Below, in pieces: positions 42,977-51,406 of a stretch of 64,000 nucleotides of DNA (positions are counted from its first letter, which is position 1; each line of letters begins with the position of its first letter). A program made the position numbers and the translations under genes. The notes under the pieces are model-generated. The model had not been told where the DNA came from and made no database searches. It was given only the letters and a program-made list of their open reading frames with translations. The DNA comes from Streptomyces sp. NBC_00370 (GTDB taxonomy: Bacteria > Actinomycetota > Actinomycetes > Streptomycetales > Streptomycetaceae): NCBI RefSeq assembly GCF_036084755.1, contig NZ_CP107968.1, positions 2,486,501 to 2,550,500 of the forward strand, written 5' to 3'.

Positions 42977-44071
42977 GTGACATCGACGTCACGACCGGGG
43001 CCACGACCGGCGTCACGCACGTCCCCCGCGCGCGGCGTGAGCCTGCCCGGTAACACCGCGCTGCTGACCGGCGGGATGCTCGCCGCGCTGCTGGTGCTCG
43101 CGCTGCTCTCCGCCGGCATCGGCGCGTACCACATCCCCTTCGGCGACGTACTGGCCTCCGTACAGGCCCGGTTGGGGCTCGGCGGAACCCCGCTGGACCG
43201 GGTCGGCGAGAGCGTCCTGTGGAACGTACGGCTGCCGCGTGTGGTGCTGGCACTGCTCGTCGGCTCGTCGCTCGGCTGCGCCGGGGCCCTGATGCAGGGG
43301 GTGTTCGGCAATCCGCTCGCCGAACCCGGCGTCATCGGCATCTCGTCGGGGGCGGCCGTCGGCGCCGTCGCCTCGATCGCGCTGGGCCTGACCTTCTTCG
43401 GCAACTGGACGGTGACCGTCTGCGCGTTCGTGGCGGGGCTGGTGACCGTCCTGCTGGTGTACGCGCTGTCCCGCTCCGGCGGCCGTACGGAAGTGGTGAC
43501 CCTGATCCTCACCGGTATCGCGGTGAACGCGTTCGCCGGGGCGCTGATCGGTCTGTTCATCTTCTTCGCCGACAGCGCGCAGATCAGCCAGATCACCTTC
43601 TGGCAGCTCGGTTCGCTGGCGCAGGCGACCTGGCCGAAGGTGCTCGCCGTGCTGCCCTGCGCGCTGGCGGGTCTTGCCGTGGCGCCGTTCTCCGCGGGCA
43701 AGTTGGACCTGCTCGCGCTCGGCGAGCGGCCCGCCCGCCATCTCGGGGTCGATGTGGAGCGGCTGCGGGTGGTGCTGGTCCTGGTGGTCGCGCTGCTCAC
43801 GGCCGCCGCCGTGGCCGTGGCCGGAATCATCACCTTCGTCGGACTGCTCGTACCGCACCTGCTGCGGATGGCGCACGGGCCCGGACACCGGTTCCTGGTG
43901 CCGGGCAGCGCACTTGGCGGCGCGCTGGTGCTGGTGGCGGGCGATCTGGCGGCCCGTACGGTCGCCGCGCCCGCCGAGCTGCCGCTGGGTGTGCTGACGG
44001 CGCTGTTCGGCAGCCCGTTCTTCTTCTGGCTGCTCCGGAGGACCCGGCGCGGACAGGGCGGCTGGGCATGA
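42977..44071 (+). CDS. hmuU: Haem ABC transporter permease (FecCD family)
   Basis: A 364-residue, about ten-helix permease of the FecCD/BtuC class. Landmarks: 'NVRLPRVVLALLVGSSLGCAGALMQ' trimmed at 'GVFGNPLAEPGVIG', 'VTLILTGIAVNAFAGALI', 'ITFWQLGSLAQATW', and the coupling region 'FVGLLVPHLLRMAHGPGHRF' that meets the ATPase. GTG 42977 starts six bases after the hmuT stop. Its own stop overlaps the hmuV ATG (ATGA). It carries haem across the membrane with HmuV and HmuT. Confidence 0.94.
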   Translation: MTSTSRPGPRPASRTSPARGVSLPGNTALLTGGMLAALLVLALLSAGIGAYHIPFGDVLASVQARLGLGGTPLDRVGESVLWNVRLPRVVLALLVGSSLGCAGALMQGVFGNPLAEPGVIGISSGAAVGAVASIALGLTFFGNWTVTVCAFVAGLVTVLLVYALSRSGGRTEVVTLILTGIAVNAFAGALIGLFIFFADSAQISQITFWQLGSLAQATWPKVLAVLPCALAGLAVAPFSAGKLDLLALGERPARHLGVDVERLRVVLVLVVALLTAAAVAVAGIITFVGLLVPHLLRMAHGPGHRFLVPGSALGGALVLVAGDLAARTVAAPAELPLGVLTALFGSPFFFWLLRRTRRGQGGWA

Positions 44072-44949
44072 TCCTCAACCGTCTCTTCGGCGACGCGCGC
44101 GGGCTGGCGCTGCCCGAACGCCCCTCCCCCGGCGCGCCCGTCGCCGAAGCCGCCGGGCTCCATGTGCGGCTCGGCGCACGCTCCGTACCCACGAGGGACG
44201 CGCCCGCCAAGAACGTGCTCAGCGGGATCGATCTGGCGGTGCGCGCCGGTGACGTACTCGCGCTCGTCGGACCCAACGGCGCCGGCAAGTCGACGCTGCT
44301 CGCCGCGCTCGCCGGTGATGTGCCCCCGGCGGACGGCGAGATACGGCTCTGCGGCCGTCCCGCCGCCGGCTGGTCGGCGGCCGAACTCGCCCTGCGCCGC
44401 TCCGTGCTGCCCCAGGCCGCCACCCTCTCGTTCCCTTTCCCCGTCGGGGACGTCGTACGGATGGGCCGGGCGCCCTGGGCGGGCACCGAGCGGGCGGACG
44501 AGGACGAGGCGGCTGTCGCGGAGGCGATGGCGGCCACCGAGGTCACCGCGTTCGCCGGCCGGCCCTTCGACGCGCTCTCCGGCGGCGAACGGGCCCGGGT
44601 CGCGCTGGCGAGGGTGCTCGCCCAGCGGACACCGCTGCTGCTGCTCGACGAGCCGACGGCCGCGCTCGATCTGCGCCACCAGGAACTGGTGTTGCGGATC
44701 TGCCGGGAGCGGGCTGCGGCCGGGGACGCCGTCGTGGTCGTCCTGCACGATCTGGGACTCGCGGCGGCGCACGCCGACCGGGTCGCCGTCCTGCACGAGG
44801 GCGTGATCGCCGCCGAGGGACCGCCCGCCGCGACCTTCGACGCCGAACTGCTCAGCCGGGTCTACCGGCAGCCCGTCGAGGTGTTTCCGCACCCCCGTAC
44901 AGGGACACCGCTCGTGATCCCCGAGCGCGCGCCGAAACCGCCTTCTTGA
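44068..44949 (+). CDS. hmuV: Haem ABC transporter ATP-binding protein
   Basis: A 293-residue ATPase of the HmuV/FecE type. Walker A 'LVGPNGAGKSTLLAALAGD' (about residue 70), Q-loop 'VLPQAATLSFPF', signature 'LSGGERARVALARVLAQ', Walker B 'LLLLDEPTAALDLRHQ' and switch 'VVLHDLGLAA'. The first 30 residues are an extra N-terminal piece. 'LSFPFPVGDVVRMGRAPW' is typical of haem importer ATPases. Coupled to hmuU. Last gene of the operon; a 190-bp space with another iron box follows. Confidence 0.94.
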   Translation: MILNRLFGDARGLALPERPSPGAPVAEAAGLHVRLGARSVPTRDAPAKNVLSGIDLAVRAGDVLALVGPNGAGKSTLLAALAGDVPPADGEIRLCGRPAAGWSAAELALRRSVLPQAATLSFPFPVGDVVRMGRAPWAGTERADEDEAAVAEAMAATEVTAFAGRPFDALSGGERARVALARVLAQRTPLLLLDEPTAALDLRHQELVLRICRERAAAGDAVVVVLHDLGLAAAHADRVAVLHEGVIAAEGPPAATFDAELLSRVYRQPVEVFPHPRTGTPLVIPERAPKPPS

Positions 44950-45081
44950 CCGGCGCTTGACCTGATTCTGGGACGACCCACGGCAGACCGTGACCGCACT
45001 GTGTCCCTCGGTCGAAAGCGGCGAAGAGTGAGATGCGTATCACTGGACGGACGCCCTCCGGCCAGGTAAGCCTTCGTTAAG

Positions 45082-45100
45082 TTAGGTCTGCCTCACCTGC
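45082..45100. promoter_or_regulatory. Iron box before efeO
   Basis: TTAGGTCTGCCTCACCTGC matches the DtxR/IdeR consensus at 14 of 19 positions, with an intact TTAGGT half-site, 39 bp before the efeO start. A further partial half-site (AGGTAAGCCTT) lies at 45064. Confidence 0.8.
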
Positions 45101-45139
45101 TTGTGCCACCTACTTCTTCCAGCCATTGTGGAGCCCCGC

Positions 45140-46288
45140 ATGCGCCCCGTCCGCCTCTCCGTCGTCACCGCAGCCACCGCGCTGGCTGCTCTGACCGCCG
45201 TCACCGGTTGCGCCGACAAGAGCGACTCGAAAGCCTCCAGCGGCGGCAGCGGTTCGATCCAGGTCACCGCCAAGGACGACTCCTGCAGCGTCTCGAAGAA
45301 GTCGTTCCCCTCGGGCCATGTCGAGCTGGCCGTGGAGAACAAGGGCTCCAGAGTCACCGAGGTCGAACTCCTCTTCCCGGACGACCGGATCGTCACCGAG
45401 CGCGAGAACCTCGGCCCCAGCACCAGCGCGAAGATCACCGCCGAGGTGAAGGCCGGTTCGTACGAGATCGCCTGCATCCCCGGGATGAAGGGCGACGGCA
45501 TACGCCAGAAGGTCACCGTCACCGGCGGCACAGCGGCCAGGCGCAGCCCGGAGATGGACGCGGCCGTCGCCGGCTACCGCAAGTACGCGCAGGAGCAGGC
45601 CGACGCGACGCTGCCGAAGGTGAAGGTGTTCACCGACGCCGTGCGCGCCGGTGATCTGGAGGCGGCGAAGAACGCGTTCGCGCTCTCCCGGGTGGGCTGG
45701 GAGCGCACCGAGCCGGTGGCCGAGTCGTTCGGTGACATCGACCCGAAGACGGACACCCGCGCCGACGGCCTGGAGGCGGGCCAGAAGTGGACCGGCTGGC
45801 ACGCGCTGGAGAAGCAGCTCTGGCAGGACAAGAAGCTCGGCTCCGACGCGACGCCGCTCGCCGACCAGCTGGACAAGGACCTCGCCGACTGGCAGCAGCG
45901 CGTGGGCAAGGCCGAGATCACCCCGACCTCCATGGCCAACGGCGCCAAGGAGCTGCTGGACGAGGTCGCCTCGGGGAAGGTCACGGGTGAGGAGGACCGC
46001 TACAGCCACACCGACCTGTCCGACTTCAAGGCGAACGTCGAAGGCGCCCAGCAGGCGTACGAACTGCTCAAGCCCATCGCGTCGAAGAACGACCCGGCGC
46101 TGACCACCGAGCTGGACAAGCAGTTCACCGCGATCGGCACGCTGCTCGACAAGTACCGCAGCACGTCGAGCCCCGACGGCTTCGTCTCCTACGACAAGGT
46201 CACCAAGGCGCAGCGCAAGGAGCTCTCCAACGGCGTGAACGCGCTCGCCGAGCCGCTCTCGAAGCTCGCGGCGGCCGTCACCAAGTAG
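45140..46288 (+). CDS. efeO: Iron uptake system lipoprotein EfeO
   Basis: A 382-residue exported lipoprotein (lipobox 'AVTGC', Cys at about residue 24). It has the N-terminal cupredoxin-like (Cup) domain with 'DDSCSVSKKSFPSGHVELAVENKG' and 'YEIACIPGMKGDG' (Cys, His/Met metal ligands), followed by the all-helical M75 imelysin-like domain from about residue 145, with the 'GWHALEKQLWQ' motif (HxxE type 'WHALE') and 'YSHTDLSDFKANVEGAQ'. It binds iron outside the membrane and delivers it to EfeU. ATG 45140 is selected by 'ggag' eight bases upstream. First gene of efeOBU. Confidence 0.94.
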   Translation: MRPVRLSVVTAATALAALTAVTGCADKSDSKASSGGSGSIQVTAKDDSCSVSKKSFPSGHVELAVENKGSRVTEVELLFPDDRIVTERENLGPSTSAKITAEVKAGSYEIACIPGMKGDGIRQKVTVTGGTAARRSPEMDAAVAGYRKYAQEQADATLPKVKVFTDAVRAGDLEAAKNAFALSRVGWERTEPVAESFGDIDPKTDTRADGLEAGQKWTGWHALEKQLWQDKKLGSDATPLADQLDKDLADWQQRVGKAEITPTSMANGAKELLDEVASGKVTGEEDRYSHTDLSDFKANVEGAQQAYELLKPIASKNDPALTTELDKQFTAIGTLLDKYRSTSSPDGFVSYDKVTKAQRKELSNGVNALAEPLSKLAAAVTK

Positions 46289-46319
46289 CGCCGTCACCAA
46301 GCAGAGGGGAGAGCCGACG

Positions 46320-47573
46320 ATGGACGAGCAGACCAACTCGTCTTCCCCGTCGCGCCGTTCGTTGCTGGGCTGGGGCGGTGCCGGGCTCGCGCTCGGCGCC
46401 GCTGCGGCCGGCGGTACGGTCGCGGCGCTGCGCGACGGGGGTGATGACTCGGCGGCGCCCGCCGCCGATACGGGCGCCGCCGTCGCCTTCCACGGCCCGC
46501 ACCAGGCTGGGATCGCGACCGCCGTCCAGGACCGGCTGCACTTCGCCTCGTTCGACGTGACGACCGAAGACCGCGCGGAACTGGTCCAGTTGCTGAAGGA
46601 CTGGACCCGGGCCGCCGAGCGGCTGACCGCCGGCAGCACCATCGGCGAAGGCGCCTTCGGCGGCATCGACGAGGCGCCGCCGGACGACACGGGCGAGGCG
46701 GTCGGACTGCGCCCGTCCCGGCTCACCCTGACCGTGGGGTTCGGCCCCGGCCTGTTCGCCAAGGGCAGGTTCGGGCTCGAAGGACAGCGCCCGGCCGCCC
46801 TGGCCGACCTGCCGAAGTTCCCCGGCGACAACCTCGACCCGGCGCGCAGCGGCGGCGATCTGTGCGTCCAGGCATGCGCCGACGACCCGCAGGTCGCGGT
46901 GCACGCGATCCGCAACCTGGCGAGGATCGGCTTCGGCAAGGTCGCCATCCGCTGGTCCCAACTGGGCTTCGGCAAGACCTCGTCGACCACCCCCGACGCC
47001 CAGACCCCGCGCAACCTCTTCGGGTTCAAGGACGGCACGGTCAACATCTCGGGCACCGACACCAAGACGCTGGACGACCATGTCTGGGTGCCGGAGAAGG
47101 ACGGCCCCGGCTGGATGACCGGCGGCTCCTACCTCGTGGCCCGGCGGATCTCGATGCGCATCGAGATCTGGGACCGCACCGGGCTCAAGGAGCAGGAGGA
47201 CGTCTTCGGCCGCGACAAGGGCGAAGGCGCCGCCTACGGCAAGGCGCACGAGCGTGACGCGCCCAACCTCAAGGCCCTGCCGCCGACTTCGCACGTACGC
47301 CTCGCCCACCCCGACACCAACAACGGGGCCAGGCTGCTGCGCCGGGGCTATTCCTTCACCGACGGTACGGACGGACTCGGCCGGCTCGACGCCGGGCTGT
47401 TCTTCCTCGCGTACCAGCGCGACATCCGCGACGCCTTCATCCCCGTACAGACGCGCCTCGCGCGCACCGACGCGCTCAACGAGTACATCCAGCACGTGGG
47501 TTCAGCGGTCTTCGCGATCCCGCCGGGCGTCCGTGACAAGGACGACTGGTGGGGCCGGGCCCTGATGTCCTGA
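46320..47573 (+). CDS. efeB: Dye-decolourising peroxidase / deferrochelatase EfeB
   Basis: A 417-residue DyP-type haem peroxidase exported by the Tat path; the signal is 'SSPSRRSLLGWGGAGLALGA' with twin Arg. The catalytic Asp motif is 'LFGFKDGTVNISG' (GxxDG, about residue 240), and 'SYLVARRISMRIEIW' carries the distal Arg. 'LLRRGYSFTDG' and 'LFFLAYQRDI' are C-terminal family blocks. In the Efe system it oxidises Fe2+ or takes iron out of haem, giving EfeU its substrate. It lies 31 bp after efeO. Confidence 0.95.
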   Translation: MDEQTNSSSPSRRSLLGWGGAGLALGAAAAGGTVAALRDGGDDSAAPAADTGAAVAFHGPHQAGIATAVQDRLHFASFDVTTEDRAELVQLLKDWTRAAERLTAGSTIGEGAFGGIDEAPPDDTGEAVGLRPSRLTLTVGFGPGLFAKGRFGLEGQRPAALADLPKFPGDNLDPARSGGDLCVQACADDPQVAVHAIRNLARIGFGKVAIRWSQLGFGKTSSTTPDAQTPRNLFGFKDGTVNISGTDTKTLDDHVWVPEKDGPGWMTGGSYLVARRISMRIEIWDRTGLKEQEDVFGRDKGEGAAYGKAHERDAPNLKALPPTSHVRLAHPDTNNGARLLRRGYSFTDGTDGLGRLDAGLFFLAYQRDIRDAFIPVQTRLARTDALNEYIQHVGSAVFAIPPGVRDKDDWWGRALMS

Positions 47574-47600
47574 GCATCTCCTGAGCAGAAAGGTCCCGCC

Positions 47601-48566
47601 GTGTTCGGCAACTATCTCATCGGTCTGCGCGAAGGTCTTGAGGCCAGTCTCGTCGTCTGCATCCTGGTGGCCTACCTGGTGAAGACGGGCCGGCGTGACG
47701 CGCTGCGCCCGATCTGGATCGGGGTGGCCGTCGCGATCGTCATCGCGCTCGGTTTCGGCTTCGGGCTCGAATACGGCTCGCAGGAGATGACGTTCGAGGC
47801 GCAGGAGGCGCTCGGCGGTTCGCTGTCGATCGTCGCCGTCGGTCTGGTGACGTGGATGGTCTTCTGGATGCGGCGCACGGCGCGGCACTTGAAGTCGGAG
47901 CTGCACGGCAAGCTCGACACCGCGCTCCAGATGGGCACGGGCGCGCTGGTCGCCACCGCCTTCCTCGCCGTCGGCCGCGAGGGCCTGGAGACGGCGCTGT
48001 TCGTCTGGGCGTCGGTGCGGGCGTCGCAGGACGGCACCCACGGGCCGCTGCTCGGTGTGGTGCTCGGCATCGCGACCGCCGTCGTGCTCGGATACCTCTT
48101 CTACCGGGGCGCGATCCGGATCAATCTGGCCAAGTTCTTCACCTGGACCGGCGGCATGCTGGTGATCGTCGCCGCCGGCGTCGTCGCGTACGGCGTGCAC
48201 GACCTCCAGGAGGCCGACATCCTCGGCGGACTGACGCACACGGCCTTCGACATCAGTGACACGATCCCGCCGGACAGCTGGTACGGCACGCTGCTGAAGG
48301 GCGTCTTCAACTTCCAGCCCGATCCGACGGTCGTTCAGGCCGTGGTGTGGCTGGTGTATCTGATCCCGACGCTCGCCCTGTTCCTCGCCCCGGTAGGGTT
48401 CGGACGGTCAGCGCGGGGTGGGGTCAAGGAGCAGAAGGCGACCGATGAGAAGGCCGATTCGGGCAGCGGCGGGGGTCGCGACGGCGGCGGTGCTGTCGTT
48501 GGCGGCGAGCGGGTGCGTGACGGTGCACGGGGAGCTGGCGGTTCTTCCGGCGGTCCAGCGCAGTGA
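47601..48566 (+). CDS. efeU: FTR1-family iron permease EfeU, with extended out-of-frame-like tail
   Basis: Seven-helix iron permease. Both REGLE-type iron-binding motifs are intact: 'IGLREGLEASLVVCI' (residue about 8) and 'AVGREGLETALFVW' (about 130). GTG 47601 follows 'gaaagg'. The open frame is 321 residues, longer than the roughly 280 usual for the family. After about residue 281 it becomes a hydrophilic Gly-rich tail ('SGSGGGRDGGGAVVGGER') and overlaps the next gene by 122 bp. At 48445 the sequence ATGA would be the normal stop/start overlap, but TGA is in another frame, so a single-base indel near 48400-48445 probably abolished the normal stop. Confidence 0.92.
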   Translation: MFGNYLIGLREGLEASLVVCILVAYLVKTGRRDALRPIWIGVAVAIVIALGFGFGLEYGSQEMTFEAQEALGGSLSIVAVGLVTWMVFWMRRTARHLKSELHGKLDTALQMGTGALVATAFLAVGREGLETALFVWASVRASQDGTHGPLLGVVLGIATAVVLGYLFYRGAIRINLAKFFTWTGGMLVIVAAGVVAYGVHDLQEADILGGLTHTAFDISDTIPPDSWYGTLLKGVFNFQPDPTVVQAVVWLVYLIPTLALFLAPVGFGRSARGGVKEQKATDEKADSGSGGGRDGGGAVVGGERVRDGARGAGGSSGGPAQ

Positions 48567-49434
48567 GGCCGCCAAGGCGCTGGCGCAGTTCACCGACGCG
48601 TACAACGCAGCCGACAAGGCGTACGATCCGGCGCTCGACGCGAACCGGGTGACCGGCGCGCTCGGCGCGATCAACCAGGCGGGGCTCAAGGCGCGCAGCA
48701 TCACGAGCCCCGACGGCAACGCCGGGCACCAGGACCTCGAACTGACCGACCCGGTCTTCACCATCCCCAAGAAGGCCGGCTGGCCGCGGTGGTTCGTCGC
48801 GGTCGCCGACAGCAACCGCGACCGGGACAGCGGCCCCGGGGACAACAGCTGGGTGCTGGTGTTCCTGCGGCACAGTGTGAGCGAGCCGTGGCAGGCCGCG
48901 TATCTGACGATCCTCTCCCCCGACGAGATCCCGAAGTTCAAGACGGACAAGGACGGTTGGGCGCAGCCGGTGCCGGCGGACAGCACGGCGACCACGGTGC
49001 CTCCCAAGGAGCTGAGCGGCCAGTACGCCTCATATCTGAAGAGCGGTCAGCCGGACACCTTCGCGAAGGGTCCGCACACCGACGGGTGGCGCGCCGACCG
49101 CGCGAAGGACGCCAGGCTGCCGGGGCTCACCACGCAGTACATCGACCAGCCGGTGACGGGTGGGGACTTCGAGCCGCTGGGTCTCGCCACGGAGGACGGC
49201 GGCGCGCTGGTGTTCCTCACCACGCGGTTCTTCGAGCGGCAGACGGCGGCGAAGGGCTACCGGCCGAAGGTGAGCGCCGACGTGGCCGCGCTGATGACGG
49301 GCGAGGTGACGAACACCGTCACGCAGGAGTCGGTGTCGAGCGCGGCCGTGTACGTACCGAAACGCGGCGCCGACCCGTCGCAGGTGATCGTGGCGGGCCG
49401 GCTCCAGGGCATCACGGGAGCGAAGGGCTCGTAA
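48445..49434 (+). CDS. Lipoprotein of unknown function downstream of efeU
   Basis: A 329-residue lipoprotein: 'MRRPIRAAAGVATAAVLSLA' then lipobox 'AASGC' (Cys at about residue 24). The mature domain has a helical start ('AVQRSEAAKALAQFTDAYNAAD') and mixed strands such as 'PRWFVAVADSNRDRDSG' and 'NSWVLVFLRHSVSEPWQAAYL'. No family recognised. Codon usage and the clear signal sequence show that this frame, not the overlapping efeU tail, is the one under selection from 48445 onward. It is probably the last gene of the efe transcript, so possibly iron-regulated. Confidence 0.85.
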   Translation: MRRPIRAAAGVATAAVLSLAASGCVTVHGELAVLPAVQRSEAAKALAQFTDAYNAADKAYDPALDANRVTGALGAINQAGLKARSITSPDGNAGHQDLELTDPVFTIPKKAGWPRWFVAVADSNRDRDSGPGDNSWVLVFLRHSVSEPWQAAYLTILSPDEIPKFKTDKDGWAQPVPADSTATTVPPKELSGQYASYLKSGQPDTFAKGPHTDGWRADRAKDARLPGLTTQYIDQPVTGGDFEPLGLATEDGGALVFLTTRFFERQTAAKGYRPKVSADVAALMTGEVTNTVTQESVSSAAVYVPKRGADPSQVIVAGRLQGITGAKGS

Positions 49435-49495
49435 CGCCGGCCGAAGGGCTCGTCGAGGTCCGGGCGCGGTCGTCGGCGGGCCGCGGGGCCGGCGC

Positions 49496-50248
49496 TCAGC
49501 GGCCGAGCGGCCAGGCCACCGCGTGCGGGTCCAGCTCGCCGTTCTCCCCCGCGTACCGGGCACAGGCGTCGGTCAGCGTCTCCAGCAGCGACAGCGGATC
49601 GGGCAGCGGATGCTCGGGGCCGCGCAGCCAGCCCACGGCCAGCTCACCGGGCAGCCGGGCGGGCGGTACGAGCACGTAGCTGCCCCGGCAGTGCCAGCGC
49701 AGGCCCGGGTGCTCGTCCATCGTCTCGGGATGGCAGTCCAGCTCGCAGGGCCACCACTCGTCCTCCTCCTCGGGAGTGCCGCGGGTGGCGGTGAAGAACA
49801 GCATCCGGTCGCCGCCCGAATCGGCGACGGGCCCGACGTCGACACCGGCGTCCAGCAGCCGCTCCAGCGCCCTGCTGCCCGCTTCGAGGGGGACGTCCAG
49901 CACGTCGTGGACCATGCCGGTCGCCGTGATGAAGTTCGCCAGGGGCTGGTTGCGCGCCCAGCGCTCGATCTGCGCGCGGTCGGTGGTCGACTGCGTCTGC
50001 CAGGCGAACGAGATGGGGTGCCGCGCCGGGGTGGGACAGCCGATCCGCTCGCACGAACACCGGTAACCGAGCGGGTGCGCCGCTGGGGCGATGGGCATAC
50101 CGGCCTCGGCGACGGCGAGGAGCAGTCCCTCCCTGGCCGCTGCTTCGCCCTCGCGGGCGGAGTCCGCCGCGGCCTTCTTGGGGCGGCGTCGCAGCCACTG
50201 GGGAATCCTGCCGTCCGTGCCGCGATAACGGCCGAAATCGTCGCCCAT
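49496..50248 (-). CDS. Bifunctional primase/polymerase-like (prim-pol) protein, orphan
   Basis: A 250-residue protein with the N-terminal prim-pol type layout seen in Streptomyces proteins: 'LLLAVAEAGMPIAPAAHPLGYRC', 'CERIGCPTPARHPISFAW', 'ITATGMVHDVLDVPLEAG' and 'WHCRGSYVLVPPARLPG'. The Asp pair that binds metal in prim-pols is reduced to 'HDVLDVP', and no helicase domain is attached, so it may be non-catalytic or a nucleotide-binding relative. The Cys/His stretch at 'CSCERIGCPTPARH' could hold zinc. Start MGDDFGRYR has 'gagggg' upstream. It is convergent with the lipoprotein gene. Confidence 0.75.
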   Translation of the reverse strand: MGDDFGRYRGTDGRIPQWLRRRPKKAAADSAREGEAAAREGLLLAVAEAGMPIAPAAHPLGYRCSCERIGCPTPARHPISFAWQTQSTTDRAQIERWARNQPLANFITATGMVHDVLDVPLEAGSRALERLLDAGVDVGPVADSGGDRMLFFTATRGTPEEEDEWWPCELDCHPETMDEHPGLRWHCRGSYVLVPPARLPGELAVGWLRGPEHPLPDPLSLLETLTDACARYAGENGELDPHAVAWPLGR

Positions 50249-50518
50249 GTATCCCCTCACAACCCTCGCACTCGCCCCTGCGGACACTGCCATGGTCGCA
50301 CCATCCTGCTACCCGGCGGGCCGCTCTCCCCAACCGGGGGGCGCGGGCCGAGGTGCCGGGCGGGGGTTCATCACGGACTATGTACTGATATGCGGTACCG
50401 GTACGGGCGGCTGCGGGACACGAACCACCCGATCGGATCACAGCGGTCCGGCCGCTCGGAGCGGACCATGGCTCTCACGCACAATGTCGTGCGCACCATC
50501 GCTCGTGAGGAGCCCACA

Positions 50519-51334
50519 TTGCCTCGTGAAGCCTCGCCCCGCCGGTACCTGATGTGCCCGCCGGCCCACTTCAGGGTGACGTATTCGATCAATCCCTGGA
50601 TGGACCCGGCCAAGCCGGTGGACCTGCCGCTCGCCCTCGCCCAGTGGGAGGACCTGCGCGACCGCTATCTGGCCCTCGGCCACTCCGTTTCCCTGCTGGA
50701 GCCCCGCCCCGAACTGCCCGACATGGTGTTCGCGGCGAACGGCGCCACCGTCATCGACGGGCGCGTGCTCGGTGCCCGCTTCGCCTACGAGGAGCGCGTA
50801 CGGGAGGCCGAGATCCATCTGGAGTGGTTCCGCTCCCGCGGCTACGCCGACGTACGCGAACCCGCGCACATCAACGAGGGCGAGGGCGACTTCGCCGTGA
50901 CCGGCTCGTACGTGCTGGCGGGGCGCGGCTTCCGGTCGAGTCCGCTGTCGCACAGCGAGGCCCAGGAGTTCTTCGGGCGGCCGGTGATCGGGCTCGATCT
51001 CGTCGATCCGCGCTACTACCACCTGGACACCGCGCTGTGCGTGCTGGACGAGGCGGCGGACGAGATCATGTACTACCCCGGCGCCTTCTCACCGGGCAGC
51101 AGGGCCGTGCTCGCCCGGCTCTTCCCCGGCGCGCTGATCGCGGCGGAGGAGGACGCGGCGGCGCTCGGTCTGAACGCGGTCAGTGACGGACGTCACGTAC
51201 TGCTGCCGCAGGCGGCCGTCGGACTGTACGAGCCGCTGCGGGAGCGCGGCTTCGAGCCGATCGGCATCGATCTGGGTGAGCTGCTCAAGGGCGGCGGCAG
51301 CGTGAAGTGCTGCACGCAGGAGCTGCGGGGCTGA
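50519..51334 (+). CDS. ddaH: Dimethylargininase (DDAH-like amidinotransferase)
   Basis: A 271-residue enzyme of the guanidino-modifying family, which hydrolyses N-methylated arginine to citrulline and methylamine. Catalytic residues are seen in 'HINEGEGDFAVTGSYVLAG' (acidic residue), 'YYHLDTALCVL' (His) and 'GGGSVKCCTQELRG' (Cys near the C-terminus). TTG 50519 is taken as the start because GAGGAG at 50507-50512 precedes it by six bases and 'PREASPRRYLMCPPAHF' is the family N-terminus. ATG 50468, 17 codons upstream with 'ggag', is an alternative. A perfect hairpin terminator follows. Confidence 0.9.
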   Translation: MPREASPRRYLMCPPAHFRVTYSINPWMDPAKPVDLPLALAQWEDLRDRYLALGHSVSLLEPRPELPDMVFAANGATVIDGRVLGARFAYEERVREAEIHLEWFRSRGYADVREPAHINEGEGDFAVTGSYVLAGRGFRSSPLSHSEAQEFFGRPVIGLDLVDPRYYHLDTALCVLDEAADEIMYYPGAFSPGSRAVLARLFPGALIAAEEDAAALGLNAVSDGRHVLLPQAAVGLYEPLRERGFEPIGIDLGELLKGGGSVKCCTQELRG

Positions 51335-51357
51335 CCCGGGGCCCGAGCTGCCACCTG

Positions 51358-51388
51358 GGCTCACCGGCGTCCTGGTCGCCGGTGAGCC
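51358..51388. terminator. Bidirectional hairpin terminator
   Basis: GGCTCACCGGCG-N7-CGCCGGTGAGCC, perfect 12-bp stem between the convergent dimethylargininase and STAS-domain genes. Confidence 0.85.
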
Positions 51389-51406
51389 GGGCCGGACCGG
51401 CATGTC

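Noticed and set aside
42952-44892. 646-codon minus-strand frame across hmuU and hmuV
   Set aside because: Antisense to two genes with clear FecCD and ABC ATPase motifs.
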